A stretch of DNA of 64,000 bases from an uncultured Rhodospirillaceae bacterium (lineage in GTDB: Bacteria > Pseudomonadota > Alphaproteobacteria > Rhodospirillales > UBA2165): positions 28,752 to 92,751 of the forward strand of contig CAJWAR010000010.1 of assembly GCA_913020445.1 (NCBI GenBank), in the 5' to 3' direction. The position numbers and the translations under genes are program-made. This document shows positions 52,276 through 61,984 of this stretch, one piece after another (position 1 is the stretch's first letter; every line of letters begins with the position of its first letter). The notes under the pieces were generated by a model. It ran no database searches and was not told where the DNA came from. It worked only from the letters and a program-made list of their open reading frames with translations.

Positions 52276-52800
52276 ATGAAAACTATTTTTCTGCTTCGCC
52301 ATGCAAAATCAAGTTGGACCGATCCTGAAACCGATGATTTTGACCGGCCGTTAAATGACCGCGGTAAGCGCAACGCCGCCCAAATCGGCAACCATTTGGC
52401 TGAAAATTCCATCTGTCCAGATATAATTTTATGTTCTGCCGCGGCCCGCGCCCAGGAGACATTGTCACATATCCGCCCCTATCTTCCCGACAATCAGCTG
52501 ATAGAGATATTTGGCGAATTATATCTCGCGTCTGCCGTGACGATCATGAAATTTGTCGAAAAAGTTGAAGAAACGGCGAATTCGGTGATGATTATCGCTC
52601 ACAATCCGGGCCTTCACGAATTAGTACTCGATTTGGCTGGGCGTGAAAATATCGGTGTCTCAACACTACTTAATAGGGTGATGCAGAAATACCCCACCGG
52701 TGCTCTCGCGACTGCCACGAGCGAGTCCCAAATTTGGGCGGATCTTACTCAGAGCAAAACATCTTTGGTAGATTTTGTTTGTCCTAAAGACCTACCTTGA
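52276..52800 (+). CDS. SixA-like phosphohistidine phosphatase
   Basis: A 174-residue histidine phosphatase. The RHG motif is FLLRHAKSSWTD, with LNDRGKRNAAQIG next and the second His in IIAHNPGLHELVL. SixA removes phosphate from phosphohistidine in phosphotransfer proteins (ArcB in E. coli, NPr). It is divergent from ppk across 154 bases and followed by the GGDEF/EAL gene after about 150 bases. Confidence 0.88.
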   Translation: MKTIFLLRHAKSSWTDPETDDFDRPLNDRGKRNAAQIGNHLAENSICPDIILCSAAARAQETLSHIRPYLPDNQLIEIFGELYLASAVTIMKFVEKVEETANSVMIIAHNPGLHELVLDLAGRENIGVSTLLNRVMQKYPTGALATATSESQIWADLTQSKTSLVDFVCPKDLP

Positions 52801-52953
52801 GTTAAATAAGAAGCGAGCTGATTCGAAGTAATTTCCTCATGAATGGAACTTGGCTTCATTTTTCATAAACTACTCTGTATATTACCTAATATAGGATAAT
52901 ATTTGCCGCAGCCTGAATCAAAGTACACCATAAAGCGGTAATGAAAAATAACC

Positions 52954-55900
52954 ATGACAACTAGCCGGTCACAAACAAAAATATCCGCCCAAAAATGGCA
53001 TTGGTCGACCGATGCTCAAGGCTGTATCACATCCATATCCGACTCATTTACCAACTCAACCGGTATCAACTGCACTGATATAATTGGTAAGACCTTTGAT
53101 GACATATCGTCGCCGATTCTCGATTTGACCGGCCAAAGCGATAAGAAATTGAAGCGTTATTTGTCACGTTTTAAGAGCCATCAAAGCTTCCGCAATATTG
53201 ATCTTCCGATCAACTCTCCGAGCAATGGTCTGCGACTTATCCAGATTGCCGGCTCACCTGAATATGGCAAACGCAAAAAATTTCTCGGCTATACCGGCAC
53301 CGGAATTGACAAGACGATCGAGATTGAAAAAGACGCGACCATTGCCGCCGCCTATCTGCCTTATTCGGAAGTATTAGAAGGTCTAGGTGATGGTTTTGCG
53401 ATTTGGGATCGCAAAGGGCATCTCCTGCTTTTCAATAAACATTTCCAATCTCTGTTTGGGGAAAATAGCGCCGTTATCAAGCAAGGCGCCACATTGCCAG
53501 TATTGTCACGACTGCTTAAATCAAAGGCTTTGACGATTGAGCCAGACAATACGGTTGGTTTGCTTGATATTGACCGCCGGCGGGACCGCAATGCTGCCAT
53601 GGAGCGCCAAGTTCAATTTGCCGATGGCAGCTGGGCATTAATTTCCGTTCGAAGAATTGAAAATGACATCACCGCAACCACGATTACTAATATTACGGCA
53701 ATTAAGAACCGTGAGGTTGAAGCAACCCGCGACGCACAACGCAACGCACAGATGGCCGTCGCCATTTCAGCCATGGATTCCGGCGTTATTATCACCAATC
53801 CGAATATGCCCGGAAATCCGATTGTCTTCGTTAATCCCTCATTCGTTCCGCCGAACAGTAAAATTAGCGACGATATTTTGGGCCTTCCGTTTGAGGCTTT
53901 GTTTCAATCAGCCCAAAATGAAGATGCACATAGCTACATCAAGCGTTGCATGAACAGACGGGAAACCGCCAACACAAATATTTATTTGGCCGATGAAAAT
54001 GGCAAAGACCGCTGGTACAATCTGCGGCTCAATCCGATTTTCGGCGAATCAAACCAAATAAGCTATTTCCTCGGTATCCAGAACGACATTACTGCCCAGA
54101 AAAACGCCGAATACGAACTCGAAAATCGGATGAACCAGCAATCCGCCGTTGCGGAGTTCGGTGGTAAAGCCTTGGCCGGAACTGACCTGGACGAGCTGAT
54201 CGACGAGGCTATTCGATTGATTGCTGAAATTTTGGATGTCCAATATGCCAACGTTCACGAAATTAGCTCAGATTCGAAGGGTGCAACTATCCGCGCCCAG
54301 ATTGGCTGGAAAAAGAAAAGTGGCACAGGTATGCCGAAAATCAATCTGAAAGCCAATTTTTCCCACAAGGTGTTTTTATCCGGAAAAACGTCATCGGTTG
54401 TTCGCAATGATGAAGAATTAAAAAATGTCGGCAAAATAATGGGCCATCTGGGCCTACGAACCAGTGTCGGTATTCGCATTGCGGGCCGTGAGCACCCCTT
54501 TGGTGTACTTGCCATTCATTGCAAGGAAAAACGATATTTTTCAAATGACGAATTTAATTTTATGGAATCAATCGCCTATGTTCTAGGCGTCGCAGTTGAA
54601 CGTAGCCAGGCAGATGATGCTCTCAAAGAAAGTGAATATCGTTTTGATCTTGCCGTACAGGGGTCAAATGACGGTATTTGGGATTGGGATATTCGGGCCG
54701 ACCGAGTTTTTTATTCATCGCGTTGGAAAGCGATGCTCGGCCTGGCCGACGATATGATGGAAGATACTATTAATGCTTGGCTGGAACGTGTCCATGAAGA
54801 TGATCGGGATTTAATGACAACGGCGCTCGACGCCCATCTGAACGACGAAACGCCCTATCTGTCCTGCGAACATCAAATACTTCATCAAGACGGTTCCTAC
54901 CGCTGGATGCTGGTTCGCGGGTTGGCGATACGCGATGAAAATGGCAAGGCAATGCGAGTTGCCGGCTCGCTCAGTGACATTACTGAGTCTAAACGGGCGG
55001 AACACCAACTGCTAAAAGACGCGCTGCACGATACGTTAACAAGTTTACCGAACCGCGCCCTATTTACGGATCGTCTTGTTCAGGCACTAACCCGCACAAG
55101 TCGCACGCCCGATCATTTATTTGCCGTCATGTTTTTGGATTTCGACCGCTTTAAATTGATCAATGATAGTCTCGGCCACTCTTATGGTGATCGCATATTG
55201 ATTGAGATCAGCCAACGCCTCAAAGAATGTACCCGTAATGTCGATACCGTGGCCCGGCTTGGTGGTGACGAATTTGCCATTCTTTTAGACGATTTAGACT
55301 CCGAGAAAACCGCGGAAGAAGTGGCCCGGCGTATCAATCATTCCCTGGGGCAGCCGTTTATATTGGCCGGCCGGGAGATTGTTTCAAATGCAAGTATTGG
55401 AATTGCCTTTAGCTCGCTCGGTTATGGTCATCCTGAGGAGATGGTCCGGGATGCCGATATCGCCATGTATCAAGCAAAATCAGAAGGCCGCGCGCGTCAC
55501 ATTGTTTTTGAAAAAGGTATGCATGTTAGGGCGGTTACCCAGATGGAGATGGAAACCAATCTCCGTCAAGCGATTGAAAAAGAACAATTTTCCCTCGCCT
55601 ATCAGCCCGTCGTTGATATCCTGACTGAAAAATTGACCGGTTTCGAAGCCTTAATTCGCTGGAAACATCCCAAAATAGGCCATATTCCGCCGGGCGATTT
55701 CATTCCAATCGCCGAAGAAACAAAACTCATCGTGCCGATCGGCCGGTGGGTCGTTGCAGAGGCCTGCCAGCAAATGAAAAAATGGCACACCAAATATCCC
55801 GGTCTCAATCTTGCAATTAGCGTGAATATATCGCCGGCACAGTTTAGCGATATTCACCTGATCGATGACTTCAAAAATGTTCTTGAGAAAACCAAATTTG

Positions 55901-56364
55901 ATGGAAAATTCTTAAAAGTGGAAATCACTGAAACTGCGATTATGGAGAATCCCCTTGAAGTGACACAGCGCCTCAATCAGCTTCGTGAGTTAGGCATTCA
56001 GTTGCATGTCGATGATTTTGGCACCGGCTATTCCTCATTGAGCCATCTCCACAGATTTCCTATTGATGCCCTAAAAATCGACCGCTCATTTGTTATTTCG
56101 ATGGGTGATTCTCAGGAAAATATGGAAATCATCCGCACCATCATCAACTTGGCGCATAATTTAGACCTCCATACGGTCGCTGAAGGTGTTGAATCCAAGG
56201 CGGACCTCACTCAACTTAAGAATCTCAGTTGTGACTTTGCGCAAGGCTATTATTTTTCTAAACCTTTAGCAGTGAAACAGGCGACGGCTTTTATCGCCAA
56301 ACATGTAAAGCCGGCTCGAAATACAAAAAACAAAAACAGTAAGAAGAAAAATAAGAAGAAGTAG
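52954..56364 (+). CDS. PAS/GAF sensor with GGDEF and EAL domains (c-di-GMP turnover)
   Basis: A 1136-residue cytoplasmic protein. Domains: PAS-like about 15-120; PAS 130-230 (YSEVLEGLGDGFAIWDRKGH); PAS 265-385; GAF 395-555 (ISSDSKGATIRAQIGWKKKS); PAS 570-690 (DLAVQGSNDGIWDWDIRADRVFY) with PAC; GGDEF 700-855 (ARLGGDEFAILLDD); EAL 875-1115 (GFEALIRWKHP, HVDDFGTGYSSLSHLHRFPIDALKID). Both catalytic signatures are intact, so it may make and degrade c-di-GMP. The C-terminal tail is Lys/Asn-rich and ends KKKNKKK. No membrane helix. The ligand of the PAS/GAF array is not known. The 3' end is followed by a MITE-like repeat. Confidence 0.93.
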   Translation: MTTSRSQTKISAQKWHWSTDAQGCITSISDSFTNSTGINCTDIIGKTFDDISSPILDLTGQSDKKLKRYLSRFKSHQSFRNIDLPINSPSNGLRLIQIAGSPEYGKRKKFLGYTGTGIDKTIEIEKDATIAAAYLPYSEVLEGLGDGFAIWDRKGHLLLFNKHFQSLFGENSAVIKQGATLPVLSRLLKSKALTIEPDNTVGLLDIDRRRDRNAAMERQVQFADGSWALISVRRIENDITATTITNITAIKNREVEATRDAQRNAQMAVAISAMDSGVIITNPNMPGNPIVFVNPSFVPPNSKISDDILGLPFEALFQSAQNEDAHSYIKRCMNRRETANTNIYLADENGKDRWYNLRLNPIFGESNQISYFLGIQNDITAQKNAEYELENRMNQQSAVAEFGGKALAGTDLDELIDEAIRLIAEILDVQYANVHEISSDSKGATIRAQIGWKKKSGTGMPKINLKANFSHKVFLSGKTSSVVRNDEELKNVGKIMGHLGLRTSVGIRIAGREHPFGVLAIHCKEKRYFSNDEFNFMESIAYVLGVAVERSQADDALKESEYRFDLAVQGSNDGIWDWDIRADRVFYSSRWKAMLGLADDMMEDTINAWLERVHEDDRDLMTTALDAHLNDETPYLSCEHQILHQDGSYRWMLVRGLAIRDENGKAMRVAGSLSDITESKRAEHQLLKDALHDTLTSLPNRALFTDRLVQALTRTSRTPDHLFAVMFLDFDRFKLINDSLGHSYGDRILIEISQRLKECTRNVDTVARLGGDEFAILLDDLDSEKTAEEVARRINHSLGQPFILAGREIVSNASIGIAFSSLGYGHPEEMVRDADIAMYQAKSEGRARHIVFEKGMHVRAVTQMEMETNLRQAIEKEQFSLAYQPVVDILTEKLTGFEALIRWKHPKIGHIPPGDFIPIAEETKLIVPIGRWVVAEACQQMKKWHTKYPGLNLAISVNISPAQFSDIHLIDDFKNVLEKTKFDGKFLKVEITETAIMENPLEVTQRLNQLRELGIQLHVDDFGTGYSSLSHLHRFPIDALKIDRSFVISMGDSQENMEIIRTIINLAHNLDLHTVAEGVESKADLTQLKNLSCDFAQGYYFSKPLAVKQATAFIAKHVKPARNTKNKNSKKKNKKK

Positions 56365-56376
56365 CGGATTTGACTG

Positions 56377-56645
56377 AGGGTCAGAACTCATTAATCTCAT
56401 GCAATTCTGTTTAGCCAGGAGGGTTCAGATGCAAGGAAAAAAGCGCATGGACATGCCAAAGCATATTCGAGCATTTTTGACGCCGCATATGGGCCCTCAT
56501 GGCCAAACCCGAAGGGCGGGGCTCTTTTTACGCCGGGCTGTCGTTGTGAAAGGCTTGTGATGATGGGCATCACTGTGCCTTCCACGCCTAATCCGGCGAA
56601 AAAATGGCTCCCGCAGAATGGATGACATTAATGGGTCCTGACCCT
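56377..56645. mobile_element. MITE-like repeat element with 19-base terminal inverted repeats
   Basis: AGGGTCAGAACTCATTAAT at 56377 and ATTAATGGGTCCTGACCCT ending at 56645 are inverted repeats matching at 17 of 19 positions, 269 bases end to end. No transposase is encoded; the only frames inside, including a 62-codon one on the minus strand, are not gene-like. The interior has GC-rich short palindromic pieces. I recall similar sequence as a common dispersed repeat in alphaproteobacteria, which needs a search. It contains the ATG at 56604 that opens an N-terminal extension of the next gene. Confidence 0.6.
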
Positions 56646-56654
56646 GAGCTAAAG

Positions 56655-58286
56655 ATGCCAGATTATTCACGTCTTACACCCTTGGTTTGGGGAATATTAT
56701 GGGCCGCACTTGTCGCGGCGGCCTTATCCATTCGCCCAATTTTACCGGTCGATGAAACCCGCTACGTCACTGTCGCCTGGGAGATGTGGTTGCGGGGCGA
56801 TTTTCTGGTGCCGCATTTAAATGGCGCGACTTACAGCCACAAGCCGCCTTTACTGTTTTGGCTTATTAACGCGGGGTGGGGAATTTTTGGCGTCAATGAG
56901 TGGTGGCCCAGGCTGGTTGCGCCGTTGTTTGGTCTGGCGAGCTTGAGCTTAAGCGCCCTCACCTGCCGCCGTTTATGGCCCGCCAGCCAGGCTTATTTAA
57001 TCGTGCCAATACTGTTACTGGGCACCTTTTATTGGGGCATTTACACGACCCTGACAATGTTCGATTTGATGATCGCGCTGTGGACCCTGGTTGGCGTAAA
57101 TGGATTGATCGATGTCTGGCAGGGGCAACGATTACGGGGTTGGCTGTTATTTGCGATCGCCATCGGATTGGGCGTGCTGAGCAAAGGCCCTGTCATTCTG
57201 GTTTACTTATTACCAACAGCTTTATTGGCGCCTTATTGGGCGGTTTCAACGCCAAGACCAAATTGGCTGGCGTGGTATTTTGGGTTGGTCGCCAGCATAT
57301 TAGTCGGCGCTGCCATTGCTCTTGCCTGGGCGATTCCAGCCGGTTTGGCTGGCGGTGAAGAATACCGCAACGCTATATTCTGGGGTCAATCGGCGGGACG
57401 CATGGTGAAATCTTTTGCCCACCGCGAGCCGTTTTGGTGGTATCTGGCAATCTTACCCGGCTTACTGCTGCCGTGGCTGCTGTGGCCAAGTTTACTCAAA
57501 AAATTGTGGCAAAATATCCAGGCGCGAAGCAAAAATCAGGCCGATCCAGGATTGCGCCTGGCACTCGTCTGGGCCGTAGCAACGATCTTGATCCTCTCAG
57601 CCATTAGCGGCAAACGTCCCCACTACCTGCTGCCGATGTTTCCGGCACTGGCCATCGGCGGCGCAGTGCTTGTTGCAAGCCTTACCAAGGAAGATTTTCT
57701 GCGCAGTCGCTGGGATATGCTACCGCCCGCCCTATGCTTGATTATTTTGGGAATTGCTGCCGGTTTCGCCCCTGAAATCGGCGTTAGCATCAAGCGAGCT
57801 GAATTGACGGCTGAGATCGACCGTTGGTGGGCTCTCCCGCTCATTGCCCTGAGCTTATTTTTGATTTTCAAGCCACCCCAAGGCGGCTACCGGCGGCTCT
57901 TTGCCATCGCCTCAATCAGTGCCGTATTTGTGATTTCGGTCCAGGGGGTGTTACAGCCGGTCTTGAATGCCGGATATGATCTTCGGCCAGTGGCAAATTA
58001 TCTCGCCAAGGCCCAACAGCAAGGCTATGCCATCGCTCATTTCGGAAAATATCACGGCCAATTTCAATTCCTGGGACGATTGGAAAAGCCGGTAACCATA
58101 ACCGGTGACGGTGAGGTTTTAAAATGGCTGGCCAAAACGCCGCAGGCTAAGATTGTCTCCGTTCATACCAAATTAGATAGCAACGGTCCAAAACCGGATT
58201 TTGTCCAAAAATATCGCCGCAAATACCTTGCTGTTTGGGACCGCGCGACAGTGCTGGCCCATCCGAAGGCCCCCCATAGAAATTAG
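56655..58286 (+). CDS. ArnT-like glycosyltransferase (GT39/GT83, polyprenyl-linked donor)
   Basis: A 543-residue membrane protein of about 12 helices. After the first helix comes VDETRYVTVAWEMWLRGDFL, the Asp-Glu motif of ArnT and PMT-like enzymes, then GATYSHKPPLLFWLINAGWG and NEWWPRL, the periplasmic loop that binds lipid-linked sugar. The C-terminal part is a soluble periplasmic domain. Such enzymes move sugars (4-amino-arabinose, mannose, others) from undecaprenyl phosphate onto lipid A or proteins. The start is ATG 56655 (MPDYSRL); ATG 56604 is inside the MITE-like element and would add 17 repeat-derived residues. Confidence 0.85.
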   Translation: MPDYSRLTPLVWGILWAALVAAALSIRPILPVDETRYVTVAWEMWLRGDFLVPHLNGATYSHKPPLLFWLINAGWGIFGVNEWWPRLVAPLFGLASLSLSALTCRRLWPASQAYLIVPILLLGTFYWGIYTTLTMFDLMIALWTLVGVNGLIDVWQGQRLRGWLLFAIAIGLGVLSKGPVILVYLLPTALLAPYWAVSTPRPNWLAWYFGLVASILVGAAIALAWAIPAGLAGGEEYRNAIFWGQSAGRMVKSFAHREPFWWYLAILPGLLLPWLLWPSLLKKLWQNIQARSKNQADPGLRLALVWAVATILILSAISGKRPHYLLPMFPALAIGGAVLVASLTKEDFLRSRWDMLPPALCLIILGIAAGFAPEIGVSIKRAELTAEIDRWWALPLIALSLFLIFKPPQGGYRRLFAIASISAVFVISVQGVLQPVLNAGYDLRPVANYLAKAQQQGYAIAHFGKYHGQFQFLGRLEKPVTITGDGEVLKWLAKTPQAKIVSVHTKLDSNGPKPDFVQKYRRKYLAVWDRATVLAHPKAPHRN

Positions 58287-58287
58287 T

Positions 58288-58968
58288 TTACTCCGGTTGC
58301 CCCAAATCTTCTAACACCCGCCGGGCGATCTGCAGTGTAATCCCCTTCTTTTCAGCCAGCGCGGTTTTGTCCGCTGCATCGACAAATCGTCTGGCGGCAT
58401 CAAGTGAACGTTCCATGCGTTTAACCACATAGTCAATTACACCGGTTTCTACCCGAATTTGCCGGTCCGAGAACAATTTCACCACAACCGCCTTGATCAG
58501 ATCATCTTCCGGCAAGCCTATTTCAACGGTCGGTGAAGCCTTCAGGCGTGAGGCGAGGTCAGCCAGTTTAACCGGCCAATCCTTCGGTGCCCGTTCGGCT
58601 GTGATCAACATATGCCCATCGCGCGATGCCAGATCATTATAAATATGAAATAGGGCTTCCTCATCGAAGCCGGTGTCGCCATCATCGGCGACAAGATTTT
58701 TTGATGACGCTAAAATACTCGGCAGGCCAGCATCCCCAATACCGGCGGGTGTAACCGCAAGCGCGCCGCTTTTGGCCATAAAGACATGGCTGAGATGAGA
58801 TTTTCCGCAGCCGGGCGGGCCGTAGATAACAACAAAAGGTGACGGCCAATCCGGCCATTTGTCGAGCCAGGCGACAGCTGCCTGATTGCAAGGAGCGACG
58901 AGAAAATCATCCCCGCTTAAAGACGGGCGGTGATCAAACTCGAACGGCAGTTGTTCTGCAGAATTCAA
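58288..58968 (-). CDS. hdaA: HdaA, DnaA-related regulator of replication initiation
   Basis: A 226-residue AAA+ protein with the DnaA domain III fold but no domain IV. VVIYGPPGCGKSHLSHVF is Walker A, NLVADDGDTGFDEEALF Walker B region, and RLKASPTVEIGLPEDDLI sensor 2-like. In Caulobacter HdaA, with the beta clamp, promotes hydrolysis of DnaA-ATP; N-terminal QLPFEFDH fits the clamp-binding QL-x-LPF motif. Its start overlaps the upstream permease stop by 4 bases (ATGA). Confidence 0.9.
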   Translation of the reverse strand: MNSAEQLPFEFDHRPSLSGDDFLVAPCNQAAVAWLDKWPDWPSPFVVIYGPPGCGKSHLSHVFMAKSGALAVTPAGIGDAGLPSILASSKNLVADDGDTGFDEEALFHIYNDLASRDGHMLITAERAPKDWPVKLADLASRLKASPTVEIGLPEDDLIKAVVVKLFSDRQIRVETGVIDYVVKRMERSLDAARRFVDAADKTALAEKKGITLQIARRVLEDLGQPE

Positions 58969-60050
58969 GATGAACCGTCATCATTTGAAATATTGCCACT
59001 GCCTGAATAAAGCGGGCTCGCCAAGTATTGGGCTAAGAAAAACCGGACCAGCACGCCGATGGTGGCCGCTACCGGCACCGCCAAAAGCACCCCGGTAAAG
59101 CCGACCGTCGCGCCGCCAACCATTAAGGCAAAAATTATCCAAACTGCGTGAAGACCAACTTTATCGCCGACCAGTTTTGGTGTCAGGAACATTGATTCAA
59201 TAATCTGGCCAGCGCCAAAGACGACCAGCACCAAGACAATCGGAATCACTTCACCAAACTGAGCGATGGCGATCGCCAAGGCCGTCGCCATACCGACCAG
59301 CATGCCAAAATATGGAATAAAGGAAATCAATCCCGTCGTGATGCCGACGACAAGTCCAAAATCGAGACCAACGATTGTCAGGCCAACACCGTAAAAAACC
59401 GCCAGGAACAAACAGACTGTGCCTTGGCCGCGCACAAAGCCGGCGATGGTCACGTCAATATCTTTAATCACGCTCCGGATCGTTGGTGCATATTCTCGCG
59501 GCAGCCAGCTATCAACTTTGGCGACAATTTTATCCCAATCGCGCAACAGATAGAAACTAACCACCGGCGTAATCAGGATGAGAGACAGCGCATTAAATAA
59601 GGCAAGTCCACCCTGCCAGATATTGCTCAACAGTGAACCTAACCATTTGACGATAGTCGCGCCGTAGGATTTTGACGCGTCGGACAATTCTTGCAGTTTT
59701 TCGGATGGAATCCGTTCGGACAGCGTTTCCTTAAGCGGTGCCAGCCAGGCTTCAAAGCTCTCGATCAAAGATGGTACTTTCTGAAAAAAGCCAATGACCT
59801 GCCCTTGCAAAAGAGGAAAAATCAAAATCAGCAAAACGATGACGGCAACAAAAAAAGACGCTGTGATGATAACTGTCGAAAGAGTTCGCGACAGCCCCCA
59901 CGCCTCCAATTTATCCCCCAATGGATCAAGGAAATAAGCGACCGCCATACCGGCAACAAAAGGCAGCAGCACGCCACTGACAAAAACAATCAGAGAAATA
60001 GCGATTACGAGAACCGCTAACCAGATCCAGAACTGTCGTTCTTTCGTCAC
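58965..60050 (-). CDS. AI-2E family permease
   Basis: A 361-residue membrane protein of the AI-2E (PerM/TqsA) family. About eight helices: FWIWLAVLVIAISLIVFVSGVLLPFVAGMAVAYFLDPLGDKLE, then a long helical loop and VGLTIVGLDFGLVVGITTGLISFIPYFG with the VGDKVGLHAVWIIFALMVGG block typical of the family. The gene starts at GTG 60050 (CCGGAGA upstream), whose GTGA overlaps the stop of the upstream gene; a frame reading further is spurious. Function varies: some export autoinducer 2, others proton-sodium exchange. Confidence 0.87.
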   Translation of the reverse strand: MTKERQFWIWLAVLVIAISLIVFVSGVLLPFVAGMAVAYFLDPLGDKLEAWGLSRTLSTVIITASFFVAVIVLLILIFPLLQGQVIGFFQKVPSLIESFEAWLAPLKETLSERIPSEKLQELSDASKSYGATIVKWLGSLLSNIWQGGLALFNALSLILITPVVSFYLLRDWDKIVAKVDSWLPREYAPTIRSVIKDIDVTIAGFVRGQGTVCLFLAVFYGVGLTIVGLDFGLVVGITTGLISFIPYFGMLVGMATALAIAIAQFGEVIPIVLVLVVFGAGQIIESMFLTPKLVGDKVGLHAVWIIFALMVGGATVGFTGVLLAVPVAATIGVLVRFFLAQYLASPLYSGSGNISNDDGSS

Positions 60051-60616
60051 TCTCCGGGCTCCATGGTCGCTGCGCGCATTCCCCAAATGCCGACATAGGC
60101 AGCGCCAGACAATATCGTCGTTGTCGCGACAATATAAACCAGCGTCGCAATAATTGTGCCATCGGCGATGTTGTATCCATACAATCCCAACACCAGTGTC
60201 GCCAAGGCGAACTGGGCGGTGGTATTTACTTTGCTGATGAGCAGCGGTTCCATGGTGAGATTCTGATGGATAACATGATATAAAATAGCGCCGCAAAGAA
60301 TAAGGCCGTCCCGAAACACGACCAAAAGCACCAACCAAGATTCGATATATCCGACCTGTCCTAAAGTCACAAAGACGCTCACCAATAAAACCTTATCGGC
60401 GATCGGGTCGAGATAGGCACCTAACTCTGTTTGCAGGTTAAAGCGCTTGGCAATAAAGCCATCGAGCGCATCACTGACGCCAGCGAAAACAAAGACCCAG
60501 AACGCTAAAAGAACTTCACCATTTAAGATGAGCCAGACCGTTAGCGGCACACATATCAATCGCGCCAGACTAATTAAATTGGGAATATTTAGTAGAATAT
60601 CTTCTTTTTTACTCAT
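60047..60616 (-). CDS. CDP-alcohol phosphatidyltransferase family protein
   Basis: A 189-residue membrane enzyme with the CDP-OH-P signature DALDGFIAKRFNLQTELGAYLDPIADK (DGxxAR-like, DxxxD metal site). N-terminal LNIPNLISLARLICVPLTVWLIL is the first helix. This is in the PgsA / cardiolipin synthase class that condenses CDP-diacylglycerol with glycerol 3-phosphate or phosphatidylglycerol. It overlaps neighbours on both sides by 4 bases, in a four-gene operon with hdaA. Confidence 0.9.
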   Translation of the reverse strand: MSKKEDILLNIPNLISLARLICVPLTVWLILNGEVLLAFWVFVFAGVSDALDGFIAKRFNLQTELGAYLDPIADKVLLVSVFVTLGQVGYIESWLVLLVVFRDGLILCGAILYHVIHQNLTMEPLLISKVNTTAQFALATLVLGLYGYNIADGTIIATLVYIVATTTILSGAAYVGIWGMRAATMEPGE

Positions 60617-61905
60617 TTTCCCCCACTGCTTCCTCCACTGCGATTGATGCCACGCCTATCTTTGCCTGACTTCACCCTGGATTTAACGCCCGATTTTATC
60701 CTGGGCTGCAGCTTGACAATCCAACTGCCTTCCTCTTCCGTGAGTACCATATCTGCCTGGGCTAAGGCTAATTTTAATTGCTCTGCTTCGCCAATAAAAT
60801 GGATATTGAGCCGTACCTCCGTCCGTGACAATAGAACGAGCTCGGCATTCTCAATAACGGCGACCCGCGCCAAGCGCCGCTTCGCATCCACCCAGTCTGG
60901 GAGATTGCGAATAGGCAGGGTCACGGCAACAACGCCGGCACGTTCAAATTTCAGCAAATTGTTGGCTTTCCATTGATCTTCTATGCGAGCGTTGATTTCG
61001 ACCGCCGCCCGAATCAACAAGGTGTCGATGTCTTCGCCCTGCTTGGCTTCAATCTCGGTTGAAAAAGCCTGGCGGTTCTCGTTTTTACCATAGCGAAAGA
61101 TGCTGACGCTGAGTACCGGCCGGCCACGCGACGTTGAACGGAGCGTCCCCAACACCACCATCGTGGTCGCCACCCGGTATCTTTGAGCAATCGCTGCCAG
61201 ACGTTGCTCATCACCTTTAACCGCAAGCTCAGCACCTATGGTGGCAATATCTGCCAAATCTCCACTGGCAAAGATCATCGGCACCAGACCATCAATCTTG
61301 GCCGCTTTTGCATCCTTTAAACGATCCGCCCAAGCCTGCCGCCAGGGATTAGGATCATCCCACAACGAGACCGCACCGGCGACCTGATAGACCGGCAGCA
61401 CCAATATTGGCTTGCTCCGGGTTTCAGCAAATTGGATATCACTATCGCGCAGCAAAAAGCGAATATCGCGGGGCTTAAATCGATATGTCAGATTGGCGAG
61501 ATAGCGCACCAATGAGTTTTTTTCGTTGGCAACGCCAAAATCCTGTACATAACCAGAGATTTCCTTGGCTTCAAGAACTGGCAGGCGTTGATGGTCGATT
61601 CGCATGGTTAGGCGTTTTAGTAATAATTCGAAGGCGCGTTTTTCACCATCGGCGAGCGCTTGCTGGCGGGCAGCCGCCGCAGTCTTCGCCGTTACATCGA
61701 CCGGAATATTAGCAACCGTGAAAACATCCAGCGTTTGAGCACTCGCCACGGAACTCAAGCTGAGCATGGAAAATAGCGCCAATATCAGCCCGGGGAACGA
61801 CCAAAACGACAGGCCGTTGCGGGCAAATTCCGCCACCGCCCCACTCGCTTTTGCCCTCGCCTGCCGTCCCCCTTGAAGAAGGTGTGAACCACCGCATTGG
61901 ATCAT
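60613..61905 (-). CDS. DUF2066 domain-containing exported protein
   Basis: A 430-residue protein. The first 28 residues precede a signal peptide (LSFWSFPGLILALFSMLSLSSVASA), so the start may lie downstream of 61905. The mature part begins QTLDVFTVANIPVDVTAKTAAAARQQALADGEKRAFELL, the DUF2066 opening. Function unknown; always found beside the hdaA and pur genes in many alphaproteobacteria. The C-terminal tail is Lys/Arg/Ser/Gly-rich. Divergent from purM. Confidence 0.8.
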   Translation of the reverse strand: MIQCGGSHLLQGGRQARAKASGAVAEFARNGLSFWSFPGLILALFSMLSLSSVASAQTLDVFTVANIPVDVTAKTAAAARQQALADGEKRAFELLLKRLTMRIDHQRLPVLEAKEISGYVQDFGVANEKNSLVRYLANLTYRFKPRDIRFLLRDSDIQFAETRSKPILVLPVYQVAGAVSLWDDPNPWRQAWADRLKDAKAAKIDGLVPMIFASGDLADIATIGAELAVKGDEQRLAAIAQRYRVATTMVVLGTLRSTSRGRPVLSVSIFRYGKNENRQAFSTEIEAKQGEDIDTLLIRAAVEINARIEDQWKANNLLKFERAGVVAVTLPIRNLPDWVDAKRRLARVAVIENAELVLLSRTEVRLNIHFIGEAEQLKLALAQADMVLTEEEGSWIVKLQPRIKSGVKSRVKSGKDRRGINRSGGSSGGK

Positions 61906-61984
61906 TGCAAACCGCCCCGGATAAAGTATGTTCTAGCCGTTCTTATTTCGCTAATTTAGCACGTTAGACGCTTGGTAAAAGTGT

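Noticed and set aside
56397..56585. 62-codon minus-strand frame
   Set aside because: It lies wholly within the MITE-like element, has no ribosome-binding site and is not protein-like; likely a repeat artefact.
60051..60338. N-terminal extension of the AI-2E permease
   Set aside because: It is an alternate frame of the phosphatidyltransferase gene, with low-complexity Arg/His/Cys residues; the GTG at 60050 is the proper start.
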